The notes beneath the pieces were generated by a model that was not told the DNA's origin, made no database searches, and was given only the letters and a program-made list of their open reading frames with translations. A stretch of 7,349 bases of DNA from positions 1 to 7,349 of the forward strand of contig PWFY01000025.1 in the NCBI GenBank assembly GCA_003554235.1, given 5' to 3'. Positions 1 to 5,961 of the stretch are shown in pieces. Both the position numbers and the translations under genes were made by a program. This DNA comes from Candidatus Aenigmatarchaeota archaeon. Lineage in GTDB: Archaea; Aenigmatarchaeota; Aenigmatarchaeia; PWEA01. Position 1 is the first letter of the stretch. Every line of letters begins with the position of its first letter.

Positions 1-1
1 G

Positions 2-106
2 CTGGAGGAGCCGGTTGCTGTGGATAGTTTTAACGAGATAATGGAGACAGGACGTTTCGTTATAGATAGAAACGGAAGGATAAACGGCGGAGGAATCGTG
101 GTTTGA
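2..106 (+). CDS. C-terminal end of an EF-Tu-fold GTPase, probably sulfate adenylyltransferase large subunit (CysN-like), partial
   Basis: Only the last 34 codons are in the window; the gene begins upstream. The reading frame ends in TGA at 104-106. The tail contains the block TGRFVIDRNGRINGGGIV, which has the form of the final beta strands of EF-Tu/EF-1-alpha domain III. The 'TGRFV...GGGI' version is closest, from memory, to CysN, the GTPase subunit of ATP sulfurylase that activates sulfate to adenylylsulfate. EF-1-alpha ends differently (GRFAVRDMG...AAGV). No G-domain motif is visible, so the CysN assignment is an inference and another translational-GTPase-family member is possible. The next gene starts 4 bp after the stop, so the two are probably cotranscribed. 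Confidence 0.5.
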   Translation: MEEPVAVDSFNEIMETGRFVIDRNGRINGGGIVV

Positions 107-110
107 TATC

Positions 111-881
111 ATGACTTTTCTTGTACTTGGTGTGGACGCTGCTACCTGGAAGATGATAAAACCCAACCTGGACGAGCTTCCGAACTGGAAAAGGCTTGTG
201 GAAGAATGTGATGCAGGGACCGTAGAGCTTGAGGAGAAGCCGCTTTCGCCGCTGATTTGGTGTGGCATGTTCTCTGGTACGTATTATAAGGAACACGGGC
301 ACAAGGATTTCGTGGTTGATGGTGATATCGTGAAGAGAGAAGATCTGGACGTGGACTTTTTCTGGGACAAGCTTGATGTAGATGCAAGAGCTTTGAACGT
401 TCCTTTTGTGGTTCCAACATATAGTTATAACGTAGACTTCGAACCGGTTGGCTACGGGCTTCCTACGACGGAAGAAGAGTGGAACAAAGAACTGGAAAAA
501 GTCACAGAAAAGACGAAAGAAGAACTGGAAGAAAAGCCTGATGTTTTAGTTTCTGTCTTTACAACACTGGACAGAGTACAGCACTTCCACTGGGGTGAAG
601 ATATGGTTCTGGACTGGTACAAAGAGGTGGATAAAAAACTGGGGGAGGTTCTTTTTGAAACAGGGTTCCTGGGAGATGAAAGCAACAAACTGATACTTGT
701 TTCGGATCATGGTTTCTGTTCATTTGGTGAAGCAGAGGTACAAACGTTGCCGGAAGAGACAAAGCATGGAAAACTAAAGGGAGACCACCACGAAGAGGCT
801 GTGGTTATAACTAAGAACGTGGAAAGAAAAATAGATGAGCCCCAGGATGTTTACAGGGCCGTTATGGATGTCTTTGGTTGA
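111..881 (+). CDS. Alkaline phosphatase superfamily hydrolase (type I phosphodiesterase/nucleotide pyrophosphatase type)
   Basis: A 256-aa predicted soluble hydrolase of phosphate or sulfate esters or phosphodiesters. The active-site set of the superfamily is present in order: Asp9 in LGVDAATW (first metal ligand); Ser46 in KPLSPLIWCGMFSG at the nucleophile position; Asp154 and His158 in LDRVQHFHW; Asp199-His200 in LVSDHGF; and His226/His227 in KGDHHEE. It therefore looks catalytically complete, though compact. The DRVQH...W form recalls the archaeal/bacterial phosphohydrolase group COG3379. No signal peptide is visible, so it is probably cytoplasmic. The ATG follows the stop of the CysN-like gene by 4 bp; the closest purine-rich site (GGAGG, 89-93) is rather far. 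The substrate cannot be read from sequence. Its 3' end faces the next gene tail to tail with only 2 bp between the stops. Confidence 0.82.
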   Translation: MTFLVLGVDAATWKMIKPNLDELPNWKRLVEECDAGTVELEEKPLSPLIWCGMFSGTYYKEHGHKDFVVDGDIVKREDLDVDFFWDKLDVDARALNVPFVVPTYSYNVDFEPVGYGLPTTEEEWNKELEKVTEKTKEELEEKPDVLVSVFTTLDRVQHFHWGEDMVLDWYKEVDKKLGEVLFETGFLGDESNKLILVSDHGFCSFGEAEVQTLPEETKHGKLKGDHHEEAVVITKNVERKIDEPQDVYRAVMDVFG

Positions 882-883
882 CT

Positions 884-1330
884 TCAAACTGCAGGCTCGG
901 TGAGGGTTCTGTATTTTATGTGAACTTCTTTTCCGTTCTCCATGTCGCGGACTTCGATCTCCCTTATGGTATCATCGTAACACGGTCCCTGGACCTTCCA
1001 CGTTTCAATATTTGTTGTGGAGTTTTCAGGAAAGGTGTCTATATAATCCACAAGAGACTCAAGATCCATCCTTTCCTTCTCGCCCTCTTCCCTGTCAACT
1101 ACCTTTGCAACAGGAGTATCGAAGACCTCAAAACCTAACGTCTTCTTTATCTTCTTACCTACATCGTACACGTCTTCCATCTGTGACCTGTAGCTTTCTA
1201 TATCCTTTTCAAGAAGGTTTTCAACGGGCTCCTTTCCGCGGTGCTCTTCTTCATCAACGGGACGAGCACCCCATAAAACTTCGTTGTAGAGAACCTTTAC
1301 TATTTTCTCGGTCAGGGTTTCCTGTGACAT
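884..1330 (-). CDS. Acidic protein of unknown function, 148 aa
   Basis: I do not recognise this protein. It is soluble-looking, with no membrane segment or signal peptide. It has a charged helical N-terminal half (roughly residues 1-65, with many Glu, Lys and Asp) and a C-terminal part predicted to hold beta strands (TWKVQG, REIEVRD, KEVHIKYR). Codon use and composition match the neighbours, supporting a real gene. The chosen start is the ATG at 1330; a TTG two codons upstream (1336) is possible. A TATA-like box centred near 1357 is 27 bp from this ATG, which fits a leaderless transcript. It lies downstream of ribK in the same direction with a 56-bp gap that holds its own promoter-like box and one copy of the TTTAGGCACTACA motif. 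It ends 2 bp from the convergent phosphatase gene. Confidence 0.7.
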   Translation of the reverse strand: MSQETLTEKIVKVLYNEVLWGARPVDEEEHRGKEPVENLLEKDIESYRSQMEDVYDVGKKIKKTLGFEVFDTPVAKVVDREEGEKERMDLESLVDYIDTFPENSTTNIETWKVQGPCYDDTIREIEVRDMENGKEVHIKYRTLTEPAV

Positions 1331-1353
1331 GACCAAACTATTGTACCGTAAGG

Positions 1354-1361
1354 TATTTATT
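1354..1361 (-). promoter_or_regulatory. TATA-like box for the 148-aa gene
   Basis: On the minus strand the segment reads AATAAATA. Its centre is about 27 bp upstream of the ATG at 1330, the spacing expected when transcription starts at or next to the start codon. No Shine-Dalgarno-like sequence is visible before this ATG, consistent with a leaderless message. Confidence 0.5.
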
Positions 1362-1370
1362 AGTTGATTT

Positions 1371-1383
1371 TTTAGGCACTACA
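1371..1383 (+). repeat. Dispersed 13-bp motif TTTAGGCACTACA, copy 1
   Basis: First of three identical copies in the window. It lies between the ribK stop and the TATA-like box of the 148-aa gene, so for that gene it is 41-53 bp upstream of the start. It is preceded by three more T, giving a 16-bp match (1368-1383) to copy 3. The motif is an imperfect palindrome, TTTAG-GCA-CTACA, as expected for a dimeric DNA-binding protein, but its function is unknown. Confidence 0.6.
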
Positions 1384-1386
1384 TCC

Positions 1387-1815
1387 TCAGAGCCACGACT
1401 TATCCTGTTGTATGAATACCTTTACGTCTAGAATGTCACCGTTCTTTAGATTCAAGCGGCTTCTGAGATGGATGTTGGACACAACCTCCATTATCCTGTA
1501 GCTCTTCCTCTCCTCGGGAACGACTACAGCACAGTCCGTTTTCCCTATCTTCGCAGGATAGGCCTCCGCAGCCCCATGCTCTTCGCCGTTCTTTTCAAAG
1601 CCTTCGATCCATATTCCTTCATGCCAGTTTATGTTCTTCAATCTCTTTCTGTTGCGGTCATCAAGCCGGAGGTTCAAAGTACCATATTTAGGATCTATTT
1701 TGAGTTTCTCACGGAACCTTTGTCTGTAGCTCTCCCTTCCCAGATAGTCTTTTGTTCTTCCAAGTCCGTCTGTGACCTCTCCTCTGACAAATATATAGGG
1801 CAGGCTGAAAGGCAT
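1387..1815 (-). CDS. ribK: CTP-dependent riboflavin kinase (archaeal RibK, DUF120)
   Basis: Phosphorylates riboflavin to FMN, in archaea with CTP rather than ATP (EC 2.7.1.161). The 142-aa product matches the short single-domain archaeal family in length and block order: RGEVTDGLG (11-19), KYGTLNLRL (43-51), GIWIEGFE (67-74), CAVVVPE (95-101) and the C-terminal HLRSRLNLKNGD (116-127). Thr46 and Asn48 of GTLN correspond to the residues I recall as Mg ligands in the Methanocaldococcus enzyme. The glycine-rich loop is unusual: GLGRTKDYL replaces the common GLGEGRYYL-like form. The ATG at 1815 gives a good N-terminus. A TTG three codons upstream (1824) is an alternative, and is the one placed 25 bp from the TATA-like box. 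It is divergent from the DUF368 gene and followed by an unknown gene on the same strand. Confidence 0.87.
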   Translation of the reverse strand: MPFSLPYIFVRGEVTDGLGRTKDYLGRESYRQRFREKLKIDPKYGTLNLRLDDRNRKRLKNINWHEGIWIEGFEKNGEEHGAAEAYPAKIGKTDCAVVVPEERKSYRIMEVVSNIHLRSRLNLKNGDILDVKVFIQQDKSWL

Positions 1816-1843
1816 CCTATCCAAGGTAGTATTGTCTCCAACG

Positions 1844-1853
1844 ATTTATTTAT
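1844..1853. promoter_or_regulatory. TATA-like box shared by ribK and the DUF368 gene
   Basis: ATTTATTTAT (ATAAATAAAT on the other strand) lies in the short region between two divergent genes. Its centre is about 25 bp from the ATG at 1874 on the plus side and about 25 bp from the TTG at 1824 on the minus side (34 bp from the ATG at 1815). This suggests a bidirectional core promoter. Promoter activity is inferred from position and composition only. Confidence 0.5.
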
Positions 1854-1855
1854 CT

Positions 1856-1863
1856 GGAGGTGA
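1856..1863 (+). promoter_or_regulatory. Strong Shine-Dalgarno sequence before the DUF368 gene
   Basis: GGAGGTGA is a full match to the usual archaeal 16S rRNA 3' end (anti-SD UCACCUCC), 10 nt before the ATG at 1874. It decides the start, because an in-frame TTG at 1832 would place this site inside the coding region. If transcription began 25 bp from the TATA-like box at 1844-1853, the site would not be in the message. Either an upstream promoter exists (for example around ATATATA at 1791) or the match is not used. Confidence 0.6.
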
Positions 1864-1873
1864 AACTGTAAAC

Positions 1874-2698
1874 ATGTCTCTAAAGGAAAGGTTCCTGCTG
1901 TTTATCAAAGGGCTCTTTATGGGCCTGGCAGATATAGTCCCGGGTGTCTCGGGCGGAACCATGGCCCTGATAACAGGGATATACGAACGTTTTATAGAAG
2001 CCATAGAGTCGATAAACCCACTCGACGAAAAGAAAATAGACCTCGAGTTCCTCATACCCGTCGGGCTAGGGGTCTTCATGGCCTTCTTTGTGGCTTCATA
2101 CGGGATAACCTTCCTCCTCCAAAACTACGAATCCTCTGTCTATGCATTTTTCTTTGGGTTGATATTTTCATCATCCTTTGTATTGTATAAAAACAAGGCC
2201 GAGGTAAACTGGAGAGGACTGGTACTTGCAGCCGCAGGTGTTTTAATATCATATGCCGTGGCCAGTCTGGAATATTTCCAGTTCGGGCACACATCGCCTA
2301 TCATATTTGCCACGGGTTTCCTGGCTATATGTGCAATGATGCTTCCGGGAATATCCGGATCACTTGTGGTCCTTATGCTGGGGCAGTATGAGTATATGCT
2401 GGGGTCGCTGAAAAACCTCGTGGTCGAAGATATAGGACTTTTCGTACTGGGGGGTGTTTTTTCGCTGCTTGGTTTTTCGAGGGTCATAAACTATTTCCTA
2501 AAGAACCACAAGGAGGATACCCTTTCTTTCATGATAGGGCTTATGTTAGGCGCACTGGCAGTCCCGGTAGAAAGGATAGTCCCCGGGCCAGCTCCCCTGA
2601 GCAACCTCAAAATAGTTTTAAGTGGGTTCTTGGGTCTGTTTATAGTTCTATATATGTACGTTAACCTAGGTGAAGGTATCGTTTCTGTTAATAATTAA
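1874..2698 (+). CDS. DUF368 membrane protein, probable polyprenyl-phosphate translocase (PopT-type)
   Basis: A 274-aa polytopic membrane protein. Family hallmarks are the twin glycine-rich motifs in the two halves: ADIVPGVSGGTMALITGIYE (19-38) and AMMLPGISGSLVVLMLGQYE (154-173), consistent with an internally repeated fold. Hydrophobic spans surround them at about 60-82, 88-104, 114-130, 142-170, 184-201, 216-232 and 245-262. From recent literature as I recall it, bacterial DUF368 proteins (PopT) help return undecaprenyl phosphate across the membrane for cell-wall synthesis. In an archaeon the natural substrate would be dolichyl phosphate used in N-glycosylation, which is inference. The ATG is supported by GGAGGTGA 10 nt upstream. 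The gene is divergent from ribK and convergent with NAC 38 bp downstream. Length fits the family. Confidence 0.85.
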   Translation: MSLKERFLLFIKGLFMGLADIVPGVSGGTMALITGIYERFIEAIESINPLDEKKIDLEFLIPVGLGVFMAFFVASYGITFLLQNYESSVYAFFFGLIFSSSFVLYKNKAEVNWRGLVLAAAGVLISYAVASLEYFQFGHTSPIIFATGFLAICAMMLPGISGSLVVLMLGQYEYMLGSLKNLVVEDIGLFVLGGVFSLLGFSRVINYFLKNHKEDTLSFMIGLMLGALAVPVERIVPGPAPLSNLKIVLSGFLGLFIVLYMYVNLGEGIVSVNN

Positions 2699-2701
2699 AA
2701 A
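2697..2701 (-). terminator. Possible U-rich terminator of the NAC gene
   Basis: On the minus strand a TTTTT run, within CTTCTTTTTAATT, lies about 35 bp past the NAC stop. A weak inverted repeat, GAAGTT (2702-2707) and AACTTC (2724-2729), precedes it. Archaeal termination typically needs only a U-run, so this is plausible but unproven. Confidence 0.35.
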
Positions 2702-2736
2702 GAAGTTTATGTGAAGATGCGTTAACTTCCCTGTGT

Positions 2737-3075
2737 TCATTCACTTAACTTCATGACCGCCATCGCAAGGTCCCCTTCTTTCTTCAGCGCTTTCCTGGCT
2801 TCATCCTTGGAGGCCCCTGTCTGTTCAACAACAGCTTCCACGTCCTCCTCTGTAAACTCTACCTCCTCTTCCTCTTCTTCACTTTCGACGATCTCACCCT
2901 CCACCTGAAGCATCTCCTTTCCCTGCATGTTTATCTTCATTACAGAAGGATTTTTCACAAGAAGTTTTCCCTCCTTCGTTTTTATTTCTACTTCAACTGC
3001 GTCTATCTCTTCTGTATCCATTCCCATCTTGTCCATCATCTTCTGGATCTTCGATGGATCTAGGTTCGGCATCAT
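2737..3075 (-). CDS. nac: Nascent polypeptide-associated complex protein (archaeal NAC, alpha-type)
   Basis: A 112-aa ribosome-associated factor that binds emerging chains; archaea carry only the alpha-type subunit, which acts as a homodimer. The sequence shows the typical archaeal N-terminus MMPNLDPSKIQKMMDKMGM, then a NAC domain strand region (about 22-62: VEVEIKTKEGKLLVKNPSV...MLQVEGE), a Glu-rich linker (64-74) and a C-terminal UBA domain (about 75-112: EEDVEAVVEQTGASKDEARKAL...GDLAMAVMKL). Length and architecture are normal for the family. The first ATG (3075) is 27 bp from the TATA-like box at 3099-3106, pointing to a leaderless message; the ATG at 3072 is an alternative. It is divergent from pyrB, with 62 bp between the starts. 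Confidence 0.95.
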   Translation of the reverse strand: MMPNLDPSKIQKMMDKMGMDTEEIDAVEVEIKTKEGKLLVKNPSVMKINMQGKEMLQVEGEIVESEEEEEEVEFTEEDVEAVVEQTGASKDEARKALKKEGDLAMAVMKLSE

Positions 3076-3098
3076 GGTTTACTCATTTCACACACAGG

Positions 3099-3106
3099 TA
3101 TAAAAA
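3099..3106. promoter_or_regulatory. TATA-like box between NAC and pyrB
   Basis: TATAAAAA on the plus strand (TTTTTATA on the minus). Its centre is about 27 bp from the NAC start and about 35 bp from the pyrB TTG. It would give a leaderless NAC transcript and a pyrB transcript with a leader of roughly 9 nt. A second AT-rich element, TATAATTAA (3119-3127), is too close to pyrB to act as its TATA box at normal spacing. Confidence 0.55.
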
Positions 3107-3128
3107 TGTGGGTAGATAGTATAATTAA

Positions 3129-4481
<1,353 letters not shown>

Positions 4482-4485
<4 letters not shown>

Positions 4486-4649
4486 TCTTCTGGTTCCTCC
4501 ATCGCCTTCTTGATCTCCTCCTCTGACACAGAATGCACCGGGCCAAGATACTTCAAGACCTTCTGGCGCACAGAAGACCCTTGTCTTATACTTTTAACTA
4601 AGTACAGGTATCTGTTACCGTTTATCTCCTTCTCACGCACAAACGCCAT
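4482..4649 (-). CDS. Small basic/acidic protein like the N-terminal segment of some DDE transposases, 55 aa
   Basis: The product begins MAFVREKEINGNRYLYLV, followed by KSIRQGSSVRQKVLKYLG and an acidic tail. The pattern 'FVR.K...GN.YLYLV.S.R....VRQKVLKYLG' resembles, from memory, the N-terminus of IS1634/IS4-type transposases and of small stand-alone archaeal proteins. No catalytic DDE domain follows: the frame stops at TAG (4482-4484), inside the pyrI end. It could be a remnant or a free-standing small nucleic-acid-binding protein; its own promoter-like box favours the second. The ATG at 4649 is preferred to the GTG at 4664 because it starts the recognisable pattern and lies 26 bp from TTTAAA (4673-4678). 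One copy of the TTTAGGCACTACA motif sits between that box and the ATG. Confidence 0.65.
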
Positions 4650-4655
4650 AATAAG

Positions 4656-4668
4656 TTTAGGCACTACA
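4656..4668 (+). repeat. Dispersed 13-bp motif TTTAGGCACTACA, copy 2
   Basis: Second identical copy, located 4 bp from the TTTAAA box that appears to serve both divergent genes. For the 55-aa gene it occupies the stretch between TATA box and start; for the membrane protein gene it covers the position of the BRE just upstream of the TATA box. A protein bound here could affect both promoters. Confidence 0.65.
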
Positions 4669-4672
4669 TACT

Positions 4673-4678
4673 TTTAAA
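4673..4678. promoter_or_regulatory. Symmetric TATA-like box shared by two divergent genes
   Basis: TTTAAA is itself palindromic, and its centre (4675.5) is exactly midway between the ATGs at 4649 (minus) and 4702 (plus), 26.5 bp from each. No Shine-Dalgarno precedes either ATG. This fits two leaderless transcripts driven from one box. Confidence 0.6.
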
Positions 4679-4701
4679 GATAAAAATCCATTTTTCTTCC
4701 T

Positions 4702-5547
4702 ATGGTTATCAGAAACGCCATAGATAGTTTCTTGACAAAGTTAGAAAGGAGGTTTGGAGAAACAAACCTGGACCATAGGCACACGCTTTTTCTTGGACTA
4801 TCCTTTCTACTGTTGATGTATATAGGAGTATTTCTTGTGGACATAAAAAACATATTCGGTCTACGTGCCCTTTTCCATGGGAGAACAGTTCCGGCCCTCT
4901 GGGATCTATTATTTACAGAAGCAGGACCCGTGGAGCTGGTGCAGTGGTTTTTTCTCGGCGGCCTGACAGTAATATCTGGACTTATTTCAGGCAGGCTAAG
5001 GGAAAGAGGTGAACACAGAAAGTCAAGGTTCTGGTTGTTTTTCAGTATAGCAGGTTTTTTATTCCTTATGGAGGATGCAGGAAACGTGAGGCATTTTTTC
5101 CTGAGGAATCTTTTTGCACTTGACTGGACTGTTTTAAACGTCCTTGAAACCCTGTATTTCGGTCTACTTGCTTTCTTTCCTGTTTACGCCGTCGTAAGAT
5201 TTGGAAAGGATATCGTTGGAAAAAATATAACTACAAAACTCCTTATCATCGGTTTTATCTTTTATGGATCTGCAGCAGTCCTCTCGGGTCCATTGGAAGC
5301 CACGGAATACGACTGGCGTCTCGGTGATGGAATATATAATATAATGGTGGGTGTAGGAGGTGAGGAACTCAGGGAACTCTACGAAGACGCAGATCAGAGG
5401 ATACTGGAGTTGGAAAGAGAAAGAGGTGTTACTATGATGGATGTGAGGACCAGGTTGGTTGACTATCCTGTAGAAGAGAGTTTGGAGCTCATGGGTGTTG
5501 TATTCCTGGTTTCATCCGCCCTTTCATACAAGAAAGAAGTTTTTTAG
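4702..5547 (+). CDS. Multi-pass membrane protein of unknown function, 281 aa
   Basis: I do not recognise this protein. It has a charged N-terminal tail (1-27) and about six hydrophobic spans: 28-47, 78-97, 109-124, 142-166, 178-196 and 260-276. A charged extra-membrane loop lies at 198-258, rich in Glu, Asp and Arg (RELYEDADQRILELERERG). Notable are acidic residues at membrane edges: EAGPVELVQWF (73-83), LMEDAGNVRHFF (122-133) and VEESLELMG (257-265). Paired acidic residues near helices with an Arg/His recall unannotated archaeal and bacterial membrane families, but I cannot name one. The ATG at 4702 is 26.5 bp from TTTAAA, so a leaderless message is likely. The gene reads toward the origin region. 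Copies of TTTAGGCACTACA lie just before its promoter and across its stop codon. Confidence 0.8.
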   Translation: MVIRNAIDSFLTKLERRFGETNLDHRHTLFLGLSFLLLMYIGVFLVDIKNIFGLRALFHGRTVPALWDLLFTEAGPVELVQWFFLGGLTVISGLISGRLRERGEHRKSRFWLFFSIAGFLFLMEDAGNVRHFFLRNLFALDWTVLNVLETLYFGLLAFFPVYAVVRFGKDIVGKNITTKLLIIGFIFYGSAAVLSGPLEATEYDWRLGDGIYNIMVGVGGEELRELYEDADQRILELERERGVTMMDVRTRLVDYPVEESLELMGVVFLVSSALSYKKEVF

Positions 5548-5555
5548 GCACTACA
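5543..5555 (+). repeat. Dispersed 13-bp motif TTTAGGCACTACA, copy 3
   Basis: Third identical copy. It contains the TAG stop (5545-5547) of the membrane protein gene and ends 20 bp before the first origin recognition box. With the three preceding T it matches copy 1 over 16 bp (5540-5555). The T6 run could also serve as a U-rich terminator for the membrane protein gene. Confidence 0.6.
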
Positions 5556-5575
5556 GGGAAAAAATAAACCTTACA

Positions 5576-5597
5576 CCCCCGTTTCTTGTGGAAACAA
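5576..5597 (-). repeat. Origin recognition box 1 (ORB1)
   Basis: On the minus strand it reads TTGTTTCCACAAGAAACGGG, followed by GG. It keeps the TTTCCAC/GAAAC core and the G-string of archaeal ORBs, then continues into TGTAA (5575-5571), matching the GTGT extension of boxes 2 and 3. Its G-string points left, away from the AT-rich stretch. Confidence 0.75.
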
Positions 5598-5629
5598 AAA
5601 CCGACAGGTGTAAACGTATTTCTCTCTAT

Positions 5630-5668
5630 ATATAACATTGTTATATGCTTTTATACATACATACATAC
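5630..5668. repeat. AT-rich inverted repeat and ATAC tandem repeat in the putative unwinding element
   Basis: ATATAAC-ATT-GTTATAT (5630-5646) is a perfect 7-bp inverted repeat with a 3-nt centre. Four tandem ATAC units follow at 5653-5668. Both lie between divergent boxes ORB1 and ORB2. Such sequence melts easily, and the inverted repeat could extrude a cruciform or bind a dimeric protein. The role in unwinding is inferred. Confidence 0.6.
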
Positions 5669-5675
5669 AGTGTTT

Positions 5676-5697
5676 TTTCCACATGAAATAAGGGTGT
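5676..5697 (+). repeat. Origin recognition box 2 (ORB2)
   Basis: Reads TTTCCACATGAAATAAGGG, then TGT. The core is intact, but the G-string is two G shorter than in ORB3, and the centre is CATG instead of CGTG. It may be a weaker site. Confidence 0.8.
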
Positions 5698-5741
5698 CTG
5701 AGGGTTTTTCTCTTAAACATGTTAATTTTCTTTCATTATTA

Positions 5742-5765
5742 TCTCCACGTGAAATAAGGGGGTGT
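5742..5765 (+). repeat. Origin recognition box 3 (ORB3)
   Basis: Core TCCACGTGAAATAAGGGGG, followed by TGT. It is nearly identical to ORB4 and in the same orientation; the starts are 83 bp apart. Together with ORB4 it defines the consensus for this origin. Confidence 0.87.
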
Positions 5766-5824
5766 AATTTTCAACCTTCATTTATTGTCGAGAATTTTTT
5801 TCCTAGAACTGCCGAAAAATAGGT

Positions 5825-5848
5825 TTTCCACGTGAAATAAGGGGGTTT
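5825..5848 (+). repeat. Origin recognition box 4 (ORB4)
   Basis: TTTCCACGTGAAATAAGGGG, then GTTT. It shares 19 contiguous bases with ORB3 (TCCAC through the five G). Its G-string faces that of ORB5, making a convergent pair around a short AT-rich spacer. Confidence 0.87.
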
Positions 5849-5853
5849 ATCGG

Positions 5854-5865
5854 TTTCATATGGAA
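5854..5865 (-). repeat. Extra ORB-like core without G-string
   Basis: On the minus strand TTCCATATGAAA, 10 of 12 identical to the ORB3/4 core TTCCACGTGAAA-type sequence. It directly abuts the G-string end of ORB5 and lacks its own G-string. It is nearly palindromic, so its orientation is ambiguous. It may be a mini-ORB or a degenerate site. Confidence 0.45.
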
Positions 5866-5887
5866 CACCCCTTCGTTTCACGTGCAA
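5866..5887 (-). repeat. Origin recognition box 5 (ORB5), next to the orc1 promoter
   Basis: On the minus strand TTGCACGTGAAACGAAGGGG, then TG. One core position differs (G for C in TTCCAC). It ends 5-7 bp before the T-run and TATA box of orc1, so Orc1 bound here would be close to its own promoter. Confidence 0.82.
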
Positions 5888-5894
5888 ATAATTT

Positions 5895-5902
5895 TTTATA
5901 TA
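5895..5902 (+). promoter_or_regulatory. TATA box of orc1
   Basis: TTTATATA is the best archaeal TATA match in the window. Transcription would start near 5925, leaving a leader of about 48 nt before the TTG at 5973. ORB5 lies immediately upstream, at the BRE side, so repression or modulation by Orc1 is plausible. Confidence 0.65.
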
Positions 5903-5961
5903 GAATAGTTCAATTTTTGGTTGCTGATAAGTTCCCGGTTTGGGGTGTGTGGGGACGCAGC

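Larger units (their letters stand above)
5576..5903. other. Candidate chromosomal replication origin (oriC) beside orc1
   Basis: This is the core of a 425-bp gene-free region (5548-5972) directly upstream of orc1/cdc6. It holds five origin recognition boxes in both orientations plus one extra core, separated by AT-rich DNA. The orientation order is minus, plus, plus, plus, minus. The stretch 5611-5675, between the divergent boxes 1 and 2, is about 77% A+T by hand count and is the best candidate duplex-unwinding element. Another AT-rich stretch (5886-5916) follows box 5. Archaeal origins are commonly next to an orc1/cdc6 gene and bound by its product at such boxes. The function here is inferred from that context and from box sequence. 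Confidence 0.87.

Noticed and set aside
878..1332. Plus-strand open frames at 878-1138 and 1012-1332
   Set aside because: They are antisense to the 148-aa minus-strand gene, whose composition, promoter-like box and fit with the neighbouring gene ends are better.
1832..1873. N-terminal extension of the DUF368 gene from TTG 1832
   Set aside because: It would place GGAGGTGA inside the coding region and add a hydrophilic segment before the usual family start; ATG 1874 is preferred.
2699..2736. Strong hairpin terminator between DUF368 and NAC
   Set aside because: Only a 6-bp stem with a 16-nt loop is present; the minus-strand U-run is the more credible signal.
5586..5822. Open frame of 78 codons in the intergenic region before orc1
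   Set aside because: It starts at a TTG inside ORB1, runs through the AT-rich element and several ORBs, has no ribosome site, and its translation is biased by the repeats. The origin explanation accounts for the DNA better.
5576..5887. CRISPR array
   Set aside because: The repeats are in both orientations, spaced irregularly (about 20 to 100 bp) and vary in sequence; they match origin boxes and sit beside orc1.
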